DNA of 23,038 nt from Holophagales bacterium UBA5704 (GTDB lineage: Bacteria; Acidobacteriota; Thermoanaerobaculia; Multivoradales; UBA5704), in contig DIHE01000143.1 of NCBI GenBank assembly GCA_002420005.1, positions 1 through 23,038 on the forward strand. Reading direction: 5' to 3'. The number at the start of each line of letters is the position of its first letter. Position 1 is the stretch's first letter. This document shows, piece after piece, positions 8,101 to 13,822 of the stretch. The position numbers and the translations under genes are program-made. The notes below the pieces were generated by a model, which saw only the letters and a program-made list of their open reading frames with translations, was not told the origin of the DNA and ran no database searches.

Positions 8101-10642
8101 CCCGTGCCGCCTCCTGCCGCGCGGCCTTGAGCTTGCCTTCGATCTCGTCCGCCCGCACCGAGTCGCCCAAGTCGCGCAGCTTCCCCACCAGCTCGCGCAG
8201 CTTGGCGGCCATCGGATCGGAGGCGAAGAAGGCGTTGACCTCGTCCTCCCCGGTGAAGGTCGCCACCCGGCGGCGGACGCTGTCGAGGATGCGCGCCGCC
8301 GCCTGCTCCAGGCTCTGGGCGCGCCGCTGGCGGGCGTCGAGCAGCGCCTGCTTGCGCGCCGAGACCGCTTCGAAGACCTCCTCCCGCTTGGCGGTGAGCT
8401 GCGGCAGGAGCTCGTCGAGCTCGCTGAACCGGCTCTCCATCTCTTCGAGCTGCAACATCAGCTTGGAGAGCTGGGCGTCGCACTTCTCCGGGGTGTCCGC
8501 CAGCGAGACCGCGCCGGCCACCGACTGGTTGAACAGCTTGAGCTGGGCGCCGAACTCGGCGAGGCCTTCCTTCTCCAGAAGCGCCTTGCGATGGCCGGCG
8601 AGCAGCGCGCGCACCCGGTTCTCCTGCGCCAGGACCTCGGCGATCGATTCGAGGATCGCCGTGCGCACCGTGGCGTCGGCGATGGGGAGCGCGCCCACCA
8701 CCTCGGCGAGCAGCTCCAGCGCGGCGCCCAGGGCCTCCACCCGCTCCGCCAGCGGGGCCGCCTGCGCCACCGTGGTCAACGGCGCGATCGCGGCCTCCAG
8801 CTCGGCGAGCTGCCGGCGGTACGGGGCGAGGGCCTCCGGCGTGCCGAGCAGCGCCACGGCGGCGGCGGAGACGGCGTCGCTCTGGCGCACCGTCTCGGCT
8901 TCCAGCGCCTCGATCCGCGGCAGATCGGCATAGCGCACCTCGCGCAGGCTGATCGCCCGGCCGCGCAGGGTGCGCAGGTCGCGTAACGCGGCGACGAAGA
9001 GGTCCACCTCCTTCCACTCGGCGGGGCGGAACGACCGCACGAGCGCCGCCAGCTCGCCCTCGGCGGCGGTGACCGCGCCCGCCGCCTCCTTCTGGAGCGC
9101 CTCCACCTTCTCGAACTCGCCGACGATCAGCTCGGCGGTGGCGAGGATCTCGCGCAGGGTGGACAGCAGGTCGCCCGCCTCCGCGTCGCCGAGCCAGTGG
9201 TAGGCGTCGAGGGCGCGGGTGGTGGCGGCGATCAGGTCCTCATAGATGCGCACCGCCGGCTGCTGCTCTTCGATGGCGCGGCCGAGCGAGAGCAGGTCGG
9301 AGATGCCGCGCACCAGGTCCGCATTGCCGATCCGCTCCAGCGCCGAGCCGGTGCGCGGCGCCGCGGCGGCGTGCTCCTCGGTGGCGAACGGGGTCTGCCA
9401 CACCATCATGGTGTGCACCCGCGAGGGCTCGTTCGAGCCGGCGCGGAAGATCACCATCTTGCCGTCGCGGAAGAAGCTGAAGCCGTGGCACTGCACCGGA
9501 TTCTGCACCTGGCGCCGGATCATGTTGTAGGGCAGCATCACGGTGAGCCCGTCGTCCGGGTTCTGGAACAGGTACAGGGCATCCTCGCCGTTCGGCGAGC
9601 GCAGCACGCGCTTGAGCTCCATCCCCTGGTTCGGCAGGTCGAAAATCTTGGTTGCACCGCTCCGCAGGTAGTAGCCGCCGGGGAAGATCAGGCCGTGGTC
9701 CTCCGGGAGCTGCACGCAGGCCTGGCCGATCGCGTCGATGCGGTTGACCTGCCGGGTCAGGGTGTTGAACACGAGGTATCGCCAGGTCTCCTCGCGAAAC
9801 GGCAGGATCTTGAGCAGGATCAGCGAGCCCAGCCGCACGTAGTGGATCTGCGCATCGTCGAGCGACTGGTTCGGATCGTCGACCGGCTCGCTCCAGATGC
9901 CCTTGCCGGTCTCGGTGTTGTCCTCGACCTTGAGGGTCAGGTCCCCGCCGATCGTCTCGACGAACACCTCGTCGAGGATGGAGACGTGCGGATGGCGCCC
10001 GCGGCGGTGGTTCTCGCGCGTCGTCGCCGTCCACTCGAAGTCGTGCGACGGCGGATAGACATGGTCGCGCTCGCCGCGGTTGTCGATGTAGGTGGCCTTC
10101 CCCTCCGGGTCCACCGCCCAGCGGAACACCCGCACGTCCTGGCGCCCGCCGCCGGTCTTGAACACGGCGAGCAGCTTGCCGTCCGCCAGCCGGCGCAGCA
10201 GGAGCAGCCGCGCGTCCTTGTAGTAGTGATACAGCTCCTGGAAATCGCGGACGAACTGCGGATCGTCGAGGAAGGACTCCGGGGAGCCGGGGGGGACCGG
10301 GGTGAATTCGAGCGCCGTCTTGCCGTCCGCCCCCTTGGTGGGTTTGAACGTGTGCAGGCTGAAGACGTCGGAGACCTGGATGCGGCTCTTGAGGCCGAGA
10401 AAGACGGTGTAGCCGAACAGCAGCTTGTTGCCGACCCCGGCGATGTCGCGCGGCACGCAATTGTTCTCGGTGCGGATGCGCTCGCTGCCGAGCACCGTCA
10501 TCTCGCCGCCGCCGAACAGCTCCAGCCGCCGCGCATTGAGCGCCTCGACCTTCGCACCAAGCTGGCGCGCCTGCGCGACCAGCCGGTCGCGGATGATCTC
10601 GTACGTCCCGCGGTCGACGGTGGGTGCCTGTGGGTCGGTCAT
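5198..10642 (-). CDS. Giant AAA+ ATPase of the 'DNA repair ATPase' (DUF3686-like) family
   Basis: 1814 residues, third gene of a flotillin operon, 12 bp after the flotillin stop. The N-terminal ~430 residues form a beta-rich region that I recall as Pfam DUF3686 ('ATPase involved in DNA repair'). A long helical/coiled-coil section follows (about 430-870), then a second globular section (about 870-1260). The AAA+ module has Walker A SPPGYGKTT with Lys1300, Walker B LLYLDDIQ with Asp1362/Asp1363, a sensor-1-like Asn1410 (MAGNPYTE) and a probable arginine finger Arg1428 (ANRADTF). Helical segments and a Pro/Ala-rich linker (about 1695-1715) close the protein. There is no signal peptide or membrane segment, so it is probably cytoplasmic. 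The 'DNA repair' label is, to my knowledge, not experimentally founded; the constant link to a flotillin suggests membrane-associated remodelling instead. The stop lies 2 bp from repeat copy E. Confidence 0.85.
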   Translation of the reverse strand: MTDPQAPTVDRGTYEIIRDRLVAQARQLGAKVEALNARRLELFGGGEMTVLGSERIRTENNCVPRDIAGVGNKLLFGYTVFLGLKSRIQVSDVFSLHTFKPTKGADGKTALEFTPVPPGSPESFLDDPQFVRDFQELYHYYKDARLLLLRRLADGKLLAVFKTGGGRQDVRVFRWAVDPEGKATYIDNRGERDHVYPPSHDFEWTATTRENHRRGRHPHVSILDEVFVETIGGDLTLKVEDNTETGKGIWSEPVDDPNQSLDDAQIHYVRLGSLILLKILPFREETWRYLVFNTLTRQVNRIDAIGQACVQLPEDHGLIFPGGYYLRSGATKIFDLPNQGMELKRVLRSPNGEDALYLFQNPDDGLTVMLPYNMIRRQVQNPVQCHGFSFFRDGKMVIFRAGSNEPSRVHTMMVWQTPFATEEHAAAAPRTGSALERIGNADLVRGISDLLSLGRAIEEQQPAVRIYEDLIAATTRALDAYHWLGDAEAGDLLSTLREILATAELIVGEFEKVEALQKEAAGAVTAAEGELAALVRSFRPAEWKEVDLFVAALRDLRTLRGRAISLREVRYADLPRIEALEAETVRQSDAVSAAAVALLGTPEALAPYRRQLAELEAAIAPLTTVAQAAPLAERVEALGAALELLAEVVGALPIADATVRTAILESIAEVLAQENRVRALLAGHRKALLEKEGLAEFGAQLKLFNQSVAGAVSLADTPEKCDAQLSKLMLQLEEMESRFSELDELLPQLTAKREEVFEAVSARKQALLDARQRRAQSLEQAAARILDSVRRRVATFTGEDEVNAFFASDPMAAKLRELVGKLRDLGDSVRADEIEGKLKAARQEAARALRDRRDLFEEGDAGTVIKLGRHRLSVNTRPLELTLVPRGDGMAFHLTGTDFHEPILDESFAATRPYWVQTLVSETPEVYRAEYLAASLLFDAEEGLGGLSLAGLRQGNLAEIVRARAAERYEEGYERGLHDADAALLLGKLLGLHHGAGLLRFGPRPRALAALFWAFSTDPRRATWELRARSLARLRGSFGPSRESAELTRELAAALAALCTERGIALAGQGPETFPLAAAYLAEELAGAPVRFTTGAEAVALRDGLLARLRENGEERALAEDLKGLETELGARHRLAQAWLEAHLDTLPADAAAALRPALDEATVLLLTDRRLERVSFNAPTAARVEGLLGQHPRIANRALELRLDEFLARLEAFRRERIPGFRAWQAERHRVLERERERLRVADFQPRVMTAFVRNRLIDQVYLPLIGANLAKQLGGVGEGKRTDLMGLLLLISPPGYGKTTLMEYVAHRLGLVFMKVNGPALGHSVRSLDPAEAPNATARQEVEKINLALEMGNNVLLYLDDIQHTHSELLQKFISLCDAQRKIEGVWGGRTRTYDLRGKRFCICMAGNPYTESGERFEIPDMLANRADTFNLGDVLAGKEDLFALSYLENALTSNAALAPLAARDPEDVYKLVQLAQGDEIPADQLKHPYSALEIAEITGVLRHLLKIQKVLLQVNRQYILSASQDDAYRTEPRFQLQGSYRNMNKLAEKVVPVMNEAELEALLDDHYAGEAQTLTSGAEHNLLKLAELRGRMTPQQAARWEEIKRGFARVQLLGGAAESDPVARVTGQLSLLSERMGDIARTIETAGKNGARVEEPVEEPEVAETATLTHHVVEHLGQLGARLDRIGELLARPPHPAPVPAPPPVTVAAPPAADLSPYLEKLDRTLATFATAPRGAEIVQSLPANVRELLGDLVEAAGENLMPLLRNVGRKVKNTELAADPHLTDLMDRTLKSFDQLKELAEALRKIDTRR

Positions 10643-10654
10643 GGGCTGAAGCGC

Positions 10655-12700
10655 CTACACCTTCTCCTGGTCCAGACCCAGCTCCCGCGCCGTCTCCAGG
10701 AGCTTCGCCAAGCCCTCCTTGTGCGGGCCGCCGCTCTTCATCAGGCGGCCGAGGACGGCGGAAAGGGTGAGGCTCTGCACGTCCTGGGCGGAGAGCGCCG
10801 GCCGGGTGAGGATCTCTTTCAGGTCCTCGGTGAGGCTGGCGTCGCCTTGCAGGTAGTCGTGGAGCAGCTTCTGCGCCGACTCGCTGCGGCCCACGAAGCC
10901 GTCCACCGCCTTGCCCATCGAGACGGCTCCCAGGATGCGGTCGACCACCAGGCTCTCGCCGCCGATGATGTCGATCTTCGCGCTCTTGAAGGCATCGCCG
11001 AGCGCCAGGGACTGCGCTTCGGCCACCTCCTGGCGGGCCTTGATCTCGGCGAGCTGCACGATGCGCTCGTTCTCCAGGCGCAGCCGGTACTCCTCGTGCT
11101 GCCGGCTGGCCGCGTCCAGGGCGCGCATCGACTCGGCCTTGGCAGCGATGCCGGTCGCTTCGGCGGTCAGCTTCTCGCGGATGCCCACCGCTTCGGCGAG
11201 ACCGCGCTCGCGCAGCGTCGAAGCGTCGGCCAGGCCCTGCTTCTCCGAGGCGGCGGCGGCGGCTTCCTTGACCCGCGCCTCGGCCTGGCCGACCTTCTCG
11301 ATCGCCAGGGCGTCGGCTTCGCGCACCTTCACCTCGGCCAGGCCCGGTGCCGCGGCTTCGGCCTGGAGACCTTCGGCGAGGCGCAGCTTCGCTTTCGCGT
11401 GGCGGTCGGCGGCCTCCAGCTCCGCCTCGGCGAGAGTCAGCCGCTCCGCCGCCTTGTGCTTGGAGGCCTGCTCGCCGGCTTCGGCGGCCTTGATGTCCTT
11501 GACGAACGTCTCCTGCGCCTCGGCCTCGGCGGCGATGATGGTGGATTCCTTGGTGCGCTTCGATTCCTCGACGACACGCAGGGTCTTGATCCGCTCCTCC
11601 TCCTCGGCCACGGTCTTTTCGACCGCGATGCGCTCGCGGATCACCTCGGCGATCGCCTTCTTCTCGATCTCCAGCGCCTTTTCCTTGGCGATGCGCTGCA
11701 GCTCCGTCTCGCGCTCGCGGGAGATGGCTTCGAGGGCGCGGTCCTTCTCCACCCGCTCGGTCTCGACCTTCACCACCCGCTCGCGGTTCTTCTCCGCCAC
11801 CTCCACCTGGCGGTGGCGGTTCTGGTCCTGGATGGCGATCTCCTCTTCCGCCTTGATGCGCGCCAGCTCGGAGCGCAGGTGCTCTTCCGAGGTGATCTTG
11901 GCGGTCTCCGCCTCCTCGCGCGCCTTCATGGTGAGGATCTCGCGCTGCTGCTTGTTGAGCGCGTCCGCCTGCTGGCGCTCCAGCTCCATGATCGTCTCGG
12001 CGGCCTCGACGTCCTGCTTCTTGATCTGCTTCCGCTCGGTGTTCGAGTACTCGTTGGTGCGCACCTTCTCGATCGCGGTCAGCTCGGTGATCTTGCGGAT
12101 GCCCTGGGCGTCCAGGATGTTGTTCGGATCGAGCGAGGTGACCGGCGTCTGCTCCAGGAAGTCGATGGCGGCGTCTTCCAGGAAGTAGCCGTTCAGGTCG
12201 CGGCCGATCACCTGGACGATCTGGTCGCGGAACTCGTCGCGCTTGGTGTAGAGATCGACGAAGTCGAGCTGCTTGCCGACCGTCTTCAACGCTTCGGAGA
12301 ACTTGGCGTTGAACAGCTCTTCGAGCGTCCGCTGATCGGAGGCGCGGGCGCAGCCGATGGTCTGGGCGACCTTGATCACGTCCTCACGCGTCTTGTTGAC
12401 GCGGACGAAGAAGGTCACCTTGATGTCGGCGCGGATGTTGTCCTTGCAGATCAACCCTTCCTTGCCGCGGCGGTCGATCTCGATCGTCTTGATCGAGATG
12501 TCCATCATCTCCGCCTTCTGGAGGAGGGGGATGACCACCCGGCCGGTGAACGTCACCTCCGGCTCGGCGGCGCGCACGGAGTTGACGATGAGCGCCTTGC
12601 CCTGCTCCACCATGCGGTAGAACTTGGCGAGGATGGCGAGCGCCCCCAGCAGGATGAGGACGGCCACGCCGATCACAACGAGCACCACAGGAAGAGCCAT
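10655..12700 (-). CDS. Flotillin-like SPFH/Band 7 protein (YqiK type)
   Basis: 681 residues. One N-terminal membrane helix (about 3-26, VVLVVIGVAVLILLGALAIL) is followed by an SPFH/Band 7 domain (about 28-205). A very long Glu/Ala/Lys/Arg-rich coiled coil (about 215-590), dense in EA and KAEAE-type repeats, leads to the flotillin-like C-terminus with KIDIIGGES (about 600). Flotillins oligomerise on the inner face of the membrane and organise microdomains; E. coli YqiK is the nearest named relative by architecture. ATG start with AAAGGGG about 9 nt upstream. It lies 15 bp after the YqiJ-like gene and 12 bp before the giant ATPase gene, so the three are almost certainly one transcript. Assignment to the SPFH family is secure; cargo and partners are inferred from gene order. 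Confidence 0.92.
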   Translation of the reverse strand: MALPVVLVVIGVAVLILLGALAILAKFYRMVEQGKALIVNSVRAAEPEVTFTGRVVIPLLQKAEMMDISIKTIEIDRRGKEGLICKDNIRADIKVTFFVRVNKTREDVIKVAQTIGCARASDQRTLEELFNAKFSEALKTVGKQLDFVDLYTKRDEFRDQIVQVIGRDLNGYFLEDAAIDFLEQTPVTSLDPNNILDAQGIRKITELTAIEKVRTNEYSNTERKQIKKQDVEAAETIMELERQQADALNKQQREILTMKAREEAETAKITSEEHLRSELARIKAEEEIAIQDQNRHRQVEVAEKNRERVVKVETERVEKDRALEAISRERETELQRIAKEKALEIEKKAIAEVIRERIAVEKTVAEEEERIKTLRVVEESKRTKESTIIAAEAEAQETFVKDIKAAEAGEQASKHKAAERLTLAEAELEAADRHAKAKLRLAEGLQAEAAAPGLAEVKVREADALAIEKVGQAEARVKEAAAAASEKQGLADASTLRERGLAEAVGIREKLTAEATGIAAKAESMRALDAASRQHEEYRLRLENERIVQLAEIKARQEVAEAQSLALGDAFKSAKIDIIGGESLVVDRILGAVSMGKAVDGFVGRSESAQKLLHDYLQGDASLTEDLKEILTRPALSAQDVQSLTLSAVLGRLMKSGGPHKEGLAKLLETARELGLDQEKV

Positions 12701-12715
12701 GCGGTCGACCCCTTT

Positions 12716-13471
12716 CTACGATTCGAGGTTCTCGAGGTCCCGTTGCAGCGCCTGGTTCACCGGCTCCACGTAGAAGACCTCGTCTTTGTAGTCATAAATC
12801 AAGGCCCGGTCGCCCCGGTGCAGGCGGGCTCCGGCGACGGTGCGCACCTGGAGGACGAGCCCGGCCCCGCCGTCGGCCACCTCGGCCTGGCCGTAGCGCT
12901 CGTCCACCTGCAAGGTGGTGACGGTGCAGATCTTGCCCAGCACGTCGCGATGCCCCGGCGCCGCCACGGTGACGAAGAACCGGCGCAGCGGACGCAGGAG
13001 CACCGCCGTGACCGGCACCGCCACGACGAGCGCCGCGAGAGGCGCCACCACCACCACCCACGCCGCCCCGACCCCGAGCACCTGCACCGCCGCGATGCAC
13101 AGCCCCCAGCCGGCCAGGATCAGCACCGAGAGCATCAGCGTCACCGGCACGCCGCCCAGGCCGAGCGACTGGATCAGACCGGCGAAGCCCCCCGGCGCCT
13201 CGGCGTCCCCGTCGCCATGATGGTGGCCGTCGCCCGGATGATGCCCGTCGCCGTGCCCATGACCGTGCCCATGCCCATGGCCGTCCGCCCCATGGTGATG
13301 CCCCACCCCGTCGCCATGCCCATGCCCGCCGCCGTCCAGATCCGCATCGCCCAGGAGGTTGATGTCCAGGGCACCGAGGAGGACGAACAACCAGTACCCG
13401 ACGACCACACCGAGGAGGATGGTGTAGATGACGGTCGGGAAGGCCAGGATCGCGTTCAGGAACTCGCTCAA
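12716..13471 (-). CDS. YqiJ/NfeD-like membrane protein with OB-fold and histidine-rich linker
   Basis: 251 residues. Membrane helix 1 (about 8-33) is followed by a hydrophilic linker (41-90) made almost only of Gly, His and Asp, with 14 histidines between 50 and 83. Two further membrane helices follow (about 105-130 and 134-158), then a soluble C-terminal beta domain (about 170-240, from DVLGKICTVTTLQV to RALIYDYKDEVFYVEPV) that fits the OB fold of NfeD/YqiJ proteins. Such proteins are regular partners of flotillins (yqiJ-yqiK in E. coli). The start is TTG, with GAGGAG 8 nt upstream. It is the first gene of the operon, so the promoter should lie in 13472-13600; TGATAA (minus strand, 13537-13532) is a weak -10 candidate. 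The His-rich linker suggests metal binding, which I do not recall as a general trait of the family. Confidence 0.85.
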   Translation of the reverse strand: MSEFLNAILAFPTVIYTILLGVVVGYWLFVLLGALDINLLGDADLDGGGHGHGDGVGHHHGADGHGHGHGHGHGDGHHPGDGHHHGDGDAEAPGGFAGLIQSLGLGGVPVTLMLSVLILAGWGLCIAAVQVLGVGAAWVVVVAPLAALVVAVPVTAVLLRPLRRFFVTVAAPGHRDVLGKICTVTTLQVDERYGQAEVADGGAGLVLQVRTVAGARLHRGDRALIYDYKDEVFYVEPVNQALQRDLENLES

Positions 13472-13605
13472 GAGGGTGTCTCCTCGTCTCCGTTGGTCCT
13501 CGCATCCAGCCGCGCGTTCGAGAGAGGGAGCTTATCACCGCGCTCCTCATGGAGTGACCGGTGGGCGGGGGACGTTTCGGTCGGGGGGGCTCCCCCGCCC
13601 AAAGA

Positions 13606-13673
13606 CCCTCACCCCCGTCCCCTCTCCCACACGCACTCACACCCGCCCGGGAGAGGGGCGCCACCACCCAAAG
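13606..13673 (+). repeat. Dispersed hairpin repeat, copy A
   Basis: CCCTCACCCCC lead, then stem CCCCTCTCCC (13619-13628) and GGGAGAGGGG (13649-13658) around a 20-base loop ACACGCACTCACACCCGCCC, followed by the flank GCGCCACCACCCAAAG. The loop is the exact reverse complement of the loop of copy B at 13778-13797, so A and B are inverted copies of the same element. Confidence 0.9.
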
Positions 13674-13703
13674 CACCAGCCCCCACAGGACGGCCCTCGT
13701 GTA

Positions 13704-13725
13704 GGGACAACCCTTGTGGTTGCCC
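13704..13725. repeat. Short palindromic repeat of a second class (DHKG type)
   Basis: GGGACAACC, loop CTTGT, GGTTGCCC: an 8-bp stem with one bulged base. Sequences of this shape, which translate as GDHKG/NHKG, are widespread intergenic repeats in large bacterial genomes as far as I recall. It sits between the inverted copies A and B. Only one copy is visible in the window. Confidence 0.5.
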
Positions 13726-13766
13726 TCGATCTCGCCAAGGTGGCCTCCGCCCTGCGTCATCCGGTT

Positions 13767-13822
13767 CCCCCTCTCCCGGGCGGGTGTGAGTGCGTGTGGG
13801 AGAGGGGGTTAGGGGGTGAGGG
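13767..13822 (-). repeat. Dispersed hairpin repeat, copy B, overlapping the 3' end of the TIR-STAND gene
   Basis: Stem CCCCCTCTCCC (13767-13777) and GGGAGAGGGGG (13798-13808) around a 20-base loop, then TTAGGGGGTGAGGG. On the minus strand it reads CCCTCACCCCCTAA followed by the hairpin, matching copy A closely. The TAA stop of the TIR-STAND gene (13811-13809) and its last codons lie inside the lead part of the repeat. The hairpin begins right after the stop codon and could end transcription of that gene. Confidence 0.9.

Larger units (their letters stand above)
13472..13808. other. Gene-free repeat island between the flotillin operon and the TIR-STAND gene
   Basis: These 337 bp contain no credible gene. 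The proximal ~130 bp must hold the promoter of the minus-strand flotillin operon; no strong -35/-10 pair is visible. The remainder is occupied by repeat copies A and B in opposite orientation, about 108 bp apart, with a hairpin of a different repeat class between them. Open frames across it give low-complexity peptides with repeat signatures such as HTHSHPPGRG and DHKG/NHKG and are not genes. Confidence 0.8.

Noticed and set aside
3854..8986. 1710-codon open frame on the + strand
   Set aside because: It runs across the second hydrolase, repeat copy E and then antisense to the giant ATPase gene. Its composition is Arg/Gly/Ala/Leu-rich with no domain; it is an open antisense frame of a very GC-rich gene.
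13222..13349. Zinc transporter (ZIP or cation-diffusion type) for the His-rich membrane protein
   Set aside because: Only three membrane helices and an OB-like C-terminal domain are seen, and the flotillin partner fits YqiJ/NfeD; the His-rich loop alone is not enough.
9197..13789. 1530-codon open frame on the + strand opposite the flotillin operon
   Set aside because: It crosses three well-supported genes on the other strand and two repeat copies, and its leucine/arginine/histidine-rich sequence has no recognisable motif.
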